Source of the DNA: Gammaproteobacteria bacterium
Lineage (GTDB): Bacteria; Pseudomonadota; Gammaproteobacteria; SZUA-229
Reading direction: 5' to 3'
DNA: 6,284 bases
Assembly (NCBI GenBank): GCA_026197015.1
Contig: JAPHRB010000133.1
Location: 1 to 6,284, forward strand
Below the pieces are notes generated by a model, which did no database searches, was not told the DNA's origin, and was given only the letters and a program-made list of their open reading frames with translations. The position numbers and the translations under genes were made by a program. This document shows, piece after piece, positions 1-5,341 of the stretch. Position 1 is the stretch's first letter. Each line of letters starts with the position of its first letter.

Positions 1-929
1 ACTATTACCACCAGCGGGTGTAAGTTGACGGCGTTTGCTATGACCGCAGGAATCACGATTACATTATCTATTATTTGCGCAATTAAAATAACGGATACTG
101 CTGCACCAACAAGCCATAATTCAACAGGTGTGTGCCCCAGAGCGAGCAAAACCGGAAGTACTGTTGCCAGCAATGGGCCAACATATGGAATTAGATTGAG
201 CACACCAGCTACTAAGCCTAATAAAAATGGTGAATCTAGTCCAATTGCGATAAAACCTAAGGTTGTGACAATGCTCATAATACCTGATTGAATCATTATG
301 CCGCGGATATATTCCTGAAGCTGATGAGCGACTCGATAGTAAATTAACCAGCCCATCTCAAAACTAGAGTTTGGGAGTTTGTCGAGTAACCTGTTTCTGA
401 AATTTCTAAAGTCACGGATAAGAAAGAAAGTAAATATTGGAACCAGTATCAATAACACAGAAAGACTGATAATTAGATTTGAGCCTTCTATTAAGGCTGT
501 TTTACCCCAGTCATTTGCCTGATTGAAGAAATGTTGAGTTAATCCGCTTGACTGTGTTTGCAAACCCAGTGATGAGACAATATGTTGGCTAAAATCGTAA
601 CCCATTGTTGTGATGGTTTGCCAGACTACCGGTAACTGTGCTTGTAATGATGATAGTTGTACGGATAAGTGGGGTAATAATAATGAAACACCTACACTAC
701 CAAATGCAACTAGAATCAATAAAACGCTGAGTGATGAGGCGTTGCGAGATAAACCGTGACGTTCAAATGTTTCTGAAATAGGTTCAAGTAAGGCGTATAA
801 AGCAAAAGAGATGATAATAGGTATCAGTAGAGGCGCCAGTAATATAGCGAGTAATGCAATTAGCGTAGTGATCATGCTGAAAATAAATAATGTTTTACTC
901 AGGGGGTGTTTAATAAGTGACTGTATCAT
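1..929 (-). CDS. AI-2E family transporter (PerM-like), C-terminus cut off by window edge
   Basis: This is an inner-membrane protein of the AI-2E/PerM (formerly UPF0118) family. Members are implicated in export of small molecules such as autoinducer-2 (TqsA) or in ion exchange; the substrate here cannot be told. Translating the minus strand from ATG at 929 gives 309 uninterrupted residues to position 3, so perhaps 40-50 residues are missing compared with the usual roughly 350. Hydrophobic segments lie near residues 13-50, 65-86, 150-171 and 212-290, with a long soluble region at about 87-148, as is typical of the family. Conserved family stretches are visible: FRNRLLDKLP at 177-186, NLIPYVGP at 245-252 and QIIDNVIVIP followed by NLHPLVV near the end. 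No in-frame ATG, GTG or TTG was seen within about 85 bases upstream, which supports this start, although the ribosome binding site is poor. It begins 5 bp after the cyclic-nucleotide-binding gene and is probably translated from the same mRNA. Confidence 0.9.
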   Translation of the reverse strand, partial: MIQSLIKHPLSKTLFIFSMITTLIALLAILLAPLLIPIIISFALYALLEPISETFERHGLSRNASSLSVLLILVAFGSVGVSLLLPHLSVQLSSLQAQLPVVWQTITTMGYDFSQHIVSSLGLQTQSSGLTQHFFNQANDWGKTALIEGSNLIISLSVLLILVPIFTFFLIRDFRNFRNRLLDKLPNSSFEMGWLIYYRVAHQLQEYIRGIMIQSGIMSIVTTLGFIAIGLDSPFLLGLVAGVLNLIPYVGPLLATVLPVLLALGHTPVELWLVGAAVSVILIAQIIDNVIVIPAVIANAVNLHPLVVI

Positions 930-934
930 TTGTA

Positions 935-1426
935 TTAGCTGTTTTGTAATGAAAGCAATATATTGGTATGTCTTAGTCTTGCTGCTAACACGGTTGAGAT
1001 GTTTAACATAAATTGAGCGCCGCTTTTAGGTGAGCGTTTCACCCATTCTTCCAGGTCAGAACGTAAAAAGAATATCAACTCAGAGTCTTCACATGCAATT
1101 GCATCTGCTGTGCGGGGTTCATCAATTATTAATGCAACTTCACCAAAGAAGTCACCTGCTGTTAATTCGGCCAATAACTTTTCGGCTGCTTTAATTTCAA
1201 TTCCACCGCTACGAATTAAAACAATGCTTGCACCGATATCGCCACTACTAAAAACGACTTCACCTTGTTTATAATGACGAGGATGCATTGTTTTAACTAA
1301 TTCTCTGCATTCTCGTTTGCTAATTTTATCGAACAGGGGAGTTGACATCCACATTCTTGTTACTTCAGAGGTGCGGTCTTCTTTTTGATGAAACAGGTTT
1401 TGCCAGAGAGGGTGTTGTGAGCTCAT
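935..1426 (-). CDS. Stand-alone cyclic nucleotide-binding domain protein
   Basis: A 163-residue soluble protein with a single Crp/PKA-type cyclic nucleotide-binding domain at about residues 30-128. The beta-roll begins around PLFDKIS, with the glycine turn GEVVFSSGD at 55-63. The phosphate-binding cassette at 94-107 reads FGEVALIIDEPRTA, keeping the Glu (E96) and Arg (R105) that contact ribose and phosphate in cAMP- or cGMP-binding members, so ligand binding is plausible. A helical tail (about 134-163) follows. There is no helix-turn-helix, and the protein is about 45 residues shorter than Crp, so it is not a DNA-binding Crp/Fnr regulator. The N-terminus (HPLWQNLF) precedes the domain by about 28 residues. 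The start at 1426 has no obvious Shine-Dalgarno sequence; internal Met25 and Met27 are less likely alternatives. It lies 5 bp upstream of the AI-2E transporter gene, suggesting a functional link, for example ligand-responsive control of the transporter. That link is inference. Confidence 0.85.
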   Translation of the reverse strand: MSSQHPLWQNLFHQKEDRTSEVTRMWMSTPLFDKISKRECRELVKTMHPRHYKQGEVVFSSGDIGASIVLIRSGGIEIKAAEKLLAELTAGDFFGEVALIIDEPRTADAIACEDSELIFFLRSDLEEWVKRSPKSGAQFMLNISTVLAARLRHTNILLSLQNS

Positions 1427-1515
1427 TTGTTAAAATTGTAACTTTATAATTGTTATAGACGTATTCCAATTGTAGCAGGTTCTGAGCAAGGTATTTTATG
1501 CTGATAGGTAATGTC

Positions 1516-2091
1516 TTATATAACCGCCATGCCATTTTCTTTTAACATTCTGCATAGCTGTATCAGCGGCAGTCCTATTAAGGTGTTAGGGTCAGTTCCC
1601 TGCATGCTTTCGAACAGGCTAATGCCTAATGCTTCAGACTTAAAACTGCCGGCACAGTTATAAGGTTGTTCTTTTTTCAGGTAGTTTTCTATTTCGCTTT
1701 CGCTTAGCTTACGAAACTTTACTATATACGGTTCACAGATAGTTTCTGCTTTGCCGGTGCTGCTATTTAGTAAACATAAACCGGTATAAAAGGTGATGCT
1801 TTGACCAGAAGCGGCTTTTAATTGCTCTAACGCAACCTCATATGTGCCTGGTTTATGTAATACCTTATCGTTAAGTGCGGCGCTCTGATCTGAGCCGATA
1901 ATGAGTGATTCAGGATGGTCTTCAACGAGTGCTCTGGCTTTGGCTTCAGATAGACGTTTTACCATTGTCTCTATAGATTCATTGACTAATGGTGTTTCAT
2001 CTATATCGGGTGAATCTGTTGTAAATTGCAGATCTAATTTATCAAGTAAAACTTTACGAAATGGGGAACTAGAGGCTAAAACGAGTTTCAT
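1516..2091 (-). CDS. yceF: Maf family nucleoside triphosphate pyrophosphatase, YceF type (7-methyl-GTP pyrophosphatase)
   Basis: A cytoplasmic house-cleaning enzyme that hydrolyses non-canonical nucleotides to the monophosphate and pyrophosphate. The YceF subgroup prefers 7-methyl-GTP. At 191 residues it has normal family length. Visible motifs are the N-terminal nucleotide-binding loop LASSSPFR (5-12) with Arg12, DET (31-33), EAKA with Lys51, IIGSDQ (64-69) with the catalytic Asp68, Lys80 in HKPGT, CAGSFKSE (146-153) and DPNTLIGLPL (167-176). The SFKSE and DPNTLIGLPL forms match E. coli YceF more closely than the dTTP/UTP-specific YhdE. The gene is divergent from yceD, as in E. coli. The ATG at 2091 fits family N-termini, and an in-frame stop (2103-2101) closes off any longer version. 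It lacks a Shine-Dalgarno sequence; a short open frame ending 2 bp upstream may supply translation by coupling. No broken or missing motif was seen. Confidence 0.95.
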   Translation of the reverse strand: MKLVLASSSPFRKVLLDKLDLQFTTDSPDIDETPLVNESIETMVKRLSEAKARALVEDHPESLIIGSDQSAALNDKVLHKPGTYEVALEQLKAASGQSITFYTGLCLLNSSTGKAETICEPYIVKFRKLSESEIENYLKKEQPYNCAGSFKSEALGISLFESMQGTDPNTLIGLPLIQLCRMLKENGMAVI

Positions 2092-2093
2092 GT

Positions 2094-2129
2094 TTAAATA
2101 TTATCATTGTCATGTTTAGAAAATGGCAT
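2094..2129 (-). CDS. Possible 11-codon leader ORF coupled to maf
   Basis: On the minus strand an ATG at 2129 opens a frame encoding MPFSKHDNDNI and stops with TAA at 2096-2094, only 2 bp before the maf ATG. It is preceded by AAAGGG, a reasonable Shine-Dalgarno sequence 4-5 bases from the ATG, whereas maf itself has none. The arrangement would allow ribosomes finishing the short frame to reinitiate at maf. The peptide has no run of one amino acid that would suggest a classic attenuation leader, and so short a frame can arise by chance in AT-rich DNA. Whether it is translated is unknown. Confidence 0.3.
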   Translation of the reverse strand: MPFSKHDNDNI

Positions 2130-2166
2130 ATTACCCTTTCTTTTTAAATGTTAATAGCTAATTAAA

Positions 2167-2177
2167 ATTATATTATA
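2167..2177 (-). promoter_or_regulatory. Candidate -10 elements for maf (minus strand)
   Basis: Two overlapping TATAAT hexamers are present on the minus strand (2177-2172 and 2172-2167), about 75-85 bases upstream of maf. No convincing -35 hexamer lies at the expected distance, and the region is AT-rich enough for chance matches, so this is only a candidate promoter. Confidence 0.25.
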
Positions 2178-2252
2178 ACGTCTCATCAGTGACCTATATG
2201 ATGTAATATAACGCTGATTATTGCTGCATAAATTTATAATATCACTTGTCCA

Positions 2253-2278
2253 GCACGGTGAGTTCTTAAACATCGTGC
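2253..2278. other. Inverted repeat in the maf-yceD divergent spacer
   Basis: GCACGGTG (2253-2260) and CATCGTGC (2271-2278) pair over 8 bp with one G-U in RNA, enclosing a 10-base AT-rich loop. It lies about 40 bp upstream of the yceD -35 hexamer and is not followed by a T-run on either strand, so it is not a terminator. A protein-binding site or chance structure are both possible. Confidence 0.3.
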
Positions 2279-2315
2279 GTTTAGGTGGAAATGCTTGAAT
2301 GTAAAGGGAATTTCT

Positions 2316-2344
2316 TTGACAGCGAGGCGATTTACATATAGAAT
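2316..2344 (+). promoter_or_regulatory. Sigma70 promoter of the yceD-rpmF-plsX-fabH operon
   Basis: A perfect -35 hexamer TTGACA (2316-2321) is followed after exactly 17 bases by TAGAAT (2339-2344), five of six matches to the -10 consensus. Directly downstream is the GC-rich discriminator CGCGCG (2345-2350), the kind associated with promoters repressed by ppGpp in E. coli, which would suit an operon containing a ribosomal protein gene. The expected transcription start (about 2350-2352) is only 5-7 bases before the yceD ATG, giving an almost leaderless mRNA. The hexamers and spacing are seen directly; the start site and stringent control are inferred. Confidence 0.75.
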
Positions 2345-2353
2345 CGCGCGATT
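2342..2353. repeat. 12-bp perfect palindrome over the predicted yceD transcription start
   Basis: AATCGCGCGATT at 2342-2353 is its own reverse complement. It overlaps the end of the -10 hexamer, the discriminator and the predicted start site, and is GC-rich at its centre within otherwise AT-rich surroundings. It may be just a discriminator, or a site where a repressor could block the promoter. Confidence 0.45.
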
Positions 2354-2356
2354 ATT

Positions 2357-2869
2357 ATGAACCAGTCATTACCTGTCCATCTGAACTTCGCTCAAAAAGC
2401 CAAAATTGGCTTCGAAATTCATGGAAAATTGCCTATAAAGCAATTAAAGCGTTTATCAGAGTCTTTATTGTCTGATGAAGGTGATATTGAGGTAGATCTT
2501 AAGTTTGAAAGAGTTGGGCCTGTACCTTATATTCATGGCCATATAAAAACTGATCTGCAATTAAAATGTCAACGCTGCATGCAGTCAATGCCTTATGCGG
2601 TTGATGTCAGGTTTAAACTCGGACTGGTGCAGAATGAAGCACAAATGGAAAAGCTACCGGATGATGCTGAGCCTTATCTGATAGAAACTGATAATAATCA
2701 TCTACCAGATATGCTGGAAGAAGAGTTGTTGTTAGCGCTACCTCTGGTAGCAATGCACGAATTCGATTGTTCTGATTTTCTGCAACAGCAGAAATCAGCT
2801 CAACAGAATGAAGTAGAAGTATCTGAAGAGAAGGAAAATCCATTTTCCGTACTCAAGGATCTACTTTAA
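2357..2869 (+). CDS. yceD: YceD/DUF177 large-subunit rRNA accumulation protein
   Basis: A 170-residue cytoplasmic protein of the YceD (DUF177) family, which is needed for normal 23S rRNA accumulation in bacteria and plastids; the mechanism is not well defined. Length is close to the 173 residues of E. coli YceD. Family landmarks are LKCQRCMQ (69-76) with the CxxC pair C71 and C74, EEELLLALPLVAMHE (121-135), a second Cys at 138 in HEFDCSD, and the C-terminal NPFSVLKDL (161-169). The CxxC plus later His/Cys could hold a metal, though this is not established for the family. The ATG at 2357 has no Shine-Dalgarno sequence and lies only a few bases after the predicted transcription start, so initiation may follow the leaderless route. 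rpmF follows after 63 bp, the pairing conserved in most bacteria. The acidic stretch EVEVSEEKE (152-160) before the end is typical of the family. Confidence 0.93.
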   Translation: MNQSLPVHLNFAQKAKIGFEIHGKLPIKQLKRLSESLLSDEGDIEVDLKFERVGPVPYIHGHIKTDLQLKCQRCMQSMPYAVDVRFKLGLVQNEAQMEKLPDDAEPYLIETDNNHLPDMLEEELLLALPLVAMHEFDCSDFLQQQKSAQQNEVEVSEEKENPFSVLKDLL

Positions 2870-2902
2870 TAATAGTTTTAAGTTATTGTTTTATGTAGTA
2901 AT

Positions 2903-2908
2903 TATAAT
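2903..2908 (+). promoter_or_regulatory. Candidate internal -10 upstream of rpmF
   Basis: A perfect TATAAT sits 24 bases before the rpmF start in the yceD-rpmF gap. No good -35 hexamer lies 16-18 bases upstream and no TG extension precedes it, so an internal promoter that boosts L32 supply is possible but weakly supported. Confidence 0.22.
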
Positions 2909-2922
2909 GCTACTTAATTTTT

Positions 2923-2926
2923 GGAG
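2923..2926 (+). promoter_or_regulatory. Ribosome binding site that fixes the rpmF start
   Basis: GGAG lies 6 bases before ATG 2933. An in-frame TTG at 2921 would give a four-residue longer product but would overlap this site, so ATG 2933 is the start. The resulting MAVQKSRKTRS matches L32 N-termini. Confidence 0.85.
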
Positions 2927-2932
2927 ATTGAA

Positions 2933-3115
2933 ATGGCAGTACAAAAAAGCCGTAAAACACGTTCTAAGCGTGGTATGCGTCGTTCACATGATGCACTAAC
3001 CAGTGCTGAACTGTCTGTTGAGCAGACTACGGGTGAAACACACCTGCGTCACCATGTAAGCCCAGATGGTTACTTTAAAGGCCGCAAGATCACAGCTAGT
3101 TCTAGCGCAAGCTAA
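2933..3115 (+). CDS. rpmF: 50S ribosomal protein L32 (bL32)
   Basis: A 60-residue, strongly basic protein of the large ribosomal subunit, close to the 57 residues of E. coli L32. The N-terminal MAVQKSRKTRSKRGMRRSHD and later HLRHH plus DGYFKGRK are the standard L32 blocks. There are no cysteines, so this is the zinc-independent (C-minus) form, as in enterobacteria. The gene sits between yceD and plsX, the conserved order in which a ribosomal protein and lipid synthesis genes share transcripts. The extra length is a short Ser/Ala-rich tail (TASSSAS). A stable hairpin follows the stop codon and may set how much transcription continues into plsX or protect the 3' end of the shorter mRNA. Confidence 0.97.
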   Translation: MAVQKSRKTRSKRGMRRSHDALTSAELSVEQTTGETHLRHHVSPDGYFKGRKITASSSAS

Positions 3116-3124
3116 TAAGTAGTT

Positions 3125-3160
3125 GTATGTATTCCGGTGAGCTTTCACCGGAATATATGT
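3125..3160 (+). terminator. Strong hairpin after rpmF (attenuator or processing/stabilising structure)
   Basis: TATTCCGGTGA (3130-3140) pairs perfectly with TCACCGGAATA (3145-3155) around the tetraloop GCTT, an 11-bp stem that extends outward by further A-U and G-U pairs. It lies 10 bases after the rpmF stop. The downstream bases (TATGTTAGTCG) contain no U-run, so it is not a standard intrinsic terminator. A partial terminator or an RNA 3'-end stabiliser between rpmF and plsX are the likeliest roles. Confidence 0.55.
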
Positions 3161-3164
3161 TAGT

Positions 3165-3178
3165 CGTGTTAAAACACG
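3165..3178. repeat. Small hairpin in the rpmF-plsX spacer
   Basis: CGTGTT (3165-3170) and AACACG (3173-3178) are inverted repeats separated by AA; in RNA this gives a 5-bp stem with a four-base loop. It follows the larger hairpin by a few bases. Its function is unknown and it could be incidental. Confidence 0.35.
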
Positions 3179-3222
3179 TATGTAAAAGCTGACCATTCGA
3201 ATCAGTTAACACAGAGCAATTC

Positions 3223-3236
3223 GCATAAATTTATGC
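3223..3236. promoter_or_regulatory. 14-bp perfect palindrome upstream of plsX (candidate operator)
   Basis: GCATAAATTTATGC is its own reverse complement and lies 51 bp before the plsX ATG. Its first 12 bases recur at 2226-2237, upstream of the yceD promoter. It does not fit the FadR, ArgR or FNR consensus I know. An operator for a dimeric regulator is possible, but AT-rich palindromes also occur by chance, and no clear promoter is visible beside it. Confidence 0.35.
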
Positions 3237-3287
3237 AACGTTTAGCTTATCGGTTAAAACGAAATCAATTCAAATATTAGAGATCAT

Positions 3288-4304
3288 ATGCCTGAAACAC
3301 CTATTATTGCTATTGATGCCATGGGTGGAGATGTCGGCCCAGAAGTCACTGTTGCAGCCGCTGCTCGTATTCTGAAACAGCGCAATGATGTTAAACTTAT
3401 CCTTGTTGGCATTGAAGATGAAATTAAGGCCGAGTTAATCAGGCTTAAGTTAACGGAATCGGTAAGATTAACTGTTAAACATGCTTCAGAAATAGTTGCC
3501 ATGGATGAAGCCCCGGCTCTGGCGCTTCGAAAAAAGAAAGATTCCTCAATGAGGGTCGCTATTAATCTGGTTCAGGAAGGTGTTGCATCTGCGGCAGTCA
3601 GTGCCGGTAATACCGGTGCGCTTATGGCTACGGCTAAATTTGTTTTAAAAACTCTTGATGGCATCGATAGACCTGCCATTATGACTACATTACCTAATAT
3701 GTTAGGCCATACACATATGATGGACCTCGGTGCTAATGTAGACTCAGGTGCAGAAAATTTATTTCAATTTGCAGTGATGGGTTCAGTCACCGCGTCAGCA
3801 GTGGATAATGTCGATAACCCCCGTGTTGGCTTATTAAACATTGGCTCAGAGGCTATGAAAGGCAATGCTCAGGTTAAAGCAGCCGAACCATTGCTGCTAA
3901 ATAGTAATTTAAACTATATTGGTTTTGTTGAGGGTGATGATATCTTTAATGGATCGGTAGATGTGGTAATCTGTGACGGTTTTGTGGGTAATGTTTCACT
4001 CAAGAGCTCTGAAGGTGTGGCCAAGATGTTTGGTCAGTTTATACGGGAAGAGTTTAACCGTAATATTTTAACCAAAATTATAGGTTTCATTGCCTTGCCG
4101 GTATTAAATGCGTTTAAAAAACGTGTCGATCATAGACGTTATAATGGCGCTAGTTTATTAGGCTTAAAACAGATAGTTATTAAGAGTCATGGTGGTGCTG
4201 ATGATTATGCGTTTAGCAAAGCCATTGATGTAGCTATATTAGAGGTGGAAAAATCAGTACCTCAATGTATTGAGAGTCATCTGGGTGCCTTATTAGCGAA
4301 GTAG
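3288..4304 (+). CDS. plsX: Phosphate acyltransferase PlsX
   Basis: PlsX converts acyl-ACP and phosphate into acyl-phosphate, the donor used by PlsY to acylate glycerol-3-phosphate in phospholipid synthesis; it is a peripheral membrane enzyme. The protein has 338 residues, normal for the family. Motifs run in order: IAIDAMGGDVGP (7-18), SAGNTGA (105-111), DLGANVD (146-152), LLNIGSE (182-188), EGDDIF (215-220), DVVICDGFVGN (225-235), RRYNGASLLGL (283-293) and SHGGAD (300-305). The ATG at 3288 is preceded by AGAG (3279-3282) at 5 bases and gives the expected N-terminus. It is 172 bp from rpmF, a long gap for an operon, holding hairpins and a palindrome, so it may have its own control or a reduced level relative to rpmF. 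fabH follows after 68 bp. No truncation or missing motif was seen. Confidence 0.97.
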   Translation: MPETPIIAIDAMGGDVGPEVTVAAAARILKQRNDVKLILVGIEDEIKAELIRLKLTESVRLTVKHASEIVAMDEAPALALRKKKDSSMRVAINLVQEGVASAAVSAGNTGALMATAKFVLKTLDGIDRPAIMTTLPNMLGHTHMMDLGANVDSGAENLFQFAVMGSVTASAVDNVDNPRVGLLNIGSEAMKGNAQVKAAEPLLLNSNLNYIGFVEGDDIFNGSVDVVICDGFVGNVSLKSSEGVAKMFGQFIREEFNRNILTKIIGFIALPVLNAFKKRVDHRRYNGASLLGLKQIVIKSHGGADDYAFSKAIDVAILEVEKSVPQCIESHLGALLAK

Positions 4305-4330
4305 CCGCTTAGATCTGTTTTTCTAATTTG

Positions 4331-4357
4331 CAGGAATTTCCTGTTTGAATTTATTTT
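4331..4357 (+). terminator. Weak hairpin plus U-rich tract between plsX and fabH
   Basis: CAGGA (4331-4335) pairs with TCCTG (4339-4343) around a three-base loop and is followed by TTT, then TTTATTTT (4350-4357). The stem is short and the U-tract interrupted, so at most a leaky terminator or pause; it could also be chance. It sits just upstream of the fabH ribosome binding site. Confidence 0.25.
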
Positions 4358-4375
4358 AAAAGAGCAATTATATTG
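4358..4375 (+). promoter_or_regulatory. Ribosome binding site and TTG start of fabH
   Basis: AAAAGAG (4358-4364) precedes a TTG start codon at 4373-4375 by 8 bases. The TTG gives MKYSRITGTGSYLP, matching FabH N-termini exactly in position, and no ATG or GTG is available nearby in frame. The next in-frame ATG (Met18) would remove the conserved N-terminal strand, so the rare TTG start is favoured. Confidence 0.8.
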
Positions 4376-5341
4376 AAATACTCGCGCATTACTGGAACCG
4401 GAAGTTATTTACCTGATCGCATTATGACGAATGCAGACATTGAGAAAATTGTTGATACAACCGATCAATGGATTCAGGACCGTACAGGCATTAAACAAAG
4501 ACATATTGCCGCGGATGATCAAACAACCTGTGATCTTGCCGAATTTGCAGCCATTAGAGCAATGCAGGCAGCGGGTAAAACGAAACATGATATAGATCTG
4601 ATTATCGTTGCTACAACAACACCGGACCAGGTTTTTCCAAGTGTTGCCTGTTTATTGCAGAAAAAACTCGATATTCATGGCTGTTGCGCATTTGATGTGC
4701 AGGCAGTATGCACCGGTTTTGTATATGCTCTGGGTATTGCGGATAACTTCATAAAAGCGGGAAGTGCAAAGTGTGCACTGGTTATTGGTGCCGAAACTCT
4801 GTCTAGAATTCTTGACTGGAACGACCGTGGGACCTGTGTTTTATTTGGCGATGGTGCCGGTGCGGTTATAGTAGAAGCTAGTGATAAGCCAGGTATTTTA
4901 TCTACTCATTTACACGCTGATGGTAGTTATGAGCACTTGCTTAATGTGCCCAATGGTATTTCTAAAAACCAGCAACAATTCAGGGAAGAAGGCGCTCATA
5001 TTACAATGAAAGGTAATGAGGTCTTCAAAATGGCGGTTAATACGCTGGGACGTATCGTTGATGAAACACTGGCCGCGAATAGTATGCAAAAGTCAGATAT
5101 CGACTGGTTAGTGCCACATCAGGCCAATATTCGAATTATCAAGGCGACAGGTAAGAAATTAGGATTAAACCCGGACCATGTTGTTGTTACGGTAGATAAA
5201 CATGGTAATACATCAGCGGCTTCTGTGCCTTTAGCGCTTGATACAGCGGTTAGGGAAGGGCGTATAAAAGAAGGTGAAACTGTCTTGTTAGAAGCCTTTG
5301 GTGGCGGTTTTACCTGGGGTGCAGCTTTGCTGAAATGGTAA
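4373..5341 (+). CDS. fabH: Beta-ketoacyl-ACP synthase III (KAS III)
   Basis: FabH starts type II fatty acid synthesis in the cytoplasm by condensing acetyl-CoA with malonyl-ACP. The 322-residue protein is full length. The catalytic triad is complete: Cys113 in AVCTGF (111-116), His249 in VPHQANIRI (247-255) and Asn279 in HGNTSAAS (277-284). Other family blocks are ITGTGSYLP (6-14), DRTGIKQRH (36-44), LFGDGAGAV (157-165) and the C-terminal GGGFTWGA (310-317). Translation starts at TTG, which may keep expression low. It follows plsX as in E. coli, but the usual fabD, fabG and acpP do not come next: a VOC-fold gene overlaps its stop codon instead. That suggests the rest of the fatty acid synthesis cluster lies elsewhere in the genome. 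KAS III is a common feedback point in the pathway, so separating it may matter for regulation (inference). Confidence 0.97.
   Translation: MKYSRITGTGSYLPDRIMTNADIEKIVDTTDQWIQDRTGIKQRHIAADDQTTCDLAEFAAIRAMQAAGKTKHDIDLIIVATTTPDQVFPSVACLLQKKLDIHGCCAFDVQAVCTGFVYALGIADNFIKAGSAKCALVIGAETLSRILDWNDRGTCVLFGDGAGAVIVEASDKPGILSTHLHADGSYEHLLNVPNGISKNQQQFREEGAHITMKGNEVFKMAVNTLGRIVDETLAANSMQKSDIDWLVPHQANIRIIKATGKKLGLNPDHVVVTVDKHGNTSAASVPLALDTAVREGRIKEGETVLLEAFGGGFTWGAALLKW

Noticed and set aside
25..291. Plus-strand open frame of 88 codons
   Set aside because: It is antisense to the AI-2E transporter, whose minus-strand frame is continuous and carries family motifs; the plus-strand product has no recognisable features.
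811..1011. Plus-strand open frame of 66 codons with hydrophobic residues
   Set aside because: Antisense to the transporter N-terminus and the end of the cyclic-nucleotide-binding gene; its hydrophobicity reflects the complementary membrane-coding sequence.
1427..1515. Promoter between maf and the cyclic-nucleotide-binding gene (TTGGAA and TATAAA on the minus strand)
   Set aside because: The spacer is only 15 bases and the -35 match is partial, so it is too weak to list as a feature.
1901..2119. Plus-strand open frame of 72 codons
   Set aside because: Antisense to the N-terminal half of maf, which has all family motifs in its own frame.
2613..2843. Minus-strand open frame of 76 codons
   Set aside because: Antisense to yceD, with no family resemblance and no ribosome binding site.
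2996..3196. Minus-strand open frame of 66 codons across rpmF and its downstream hairpin
   Set aside because: Antisense to the unmistakable L32 gene; composition looks like a reverse-frame artefact.
3187..3207. FadR-like site (AGCTG ... CAGTT) upstream of plsX
   Set aside because: The outer half-sites resemble the FadR consensus ends, but the spacing is four bases too long and the central GGTC/GACC core is not matched.
3223..3236. Palindrome as an ArgR or FNR box
   Set aside because: GCATAAATTTATGC matches neither the TGAAT-4-ATTCA nor the TTGAT-4-ATCAA pattern in sequence or spacing.
3284..3502. Minus-strand open frame of 72 codons
   Set aside because: Antisense to the plsX N-terminus, which carries the conserved DAMGGD motif.
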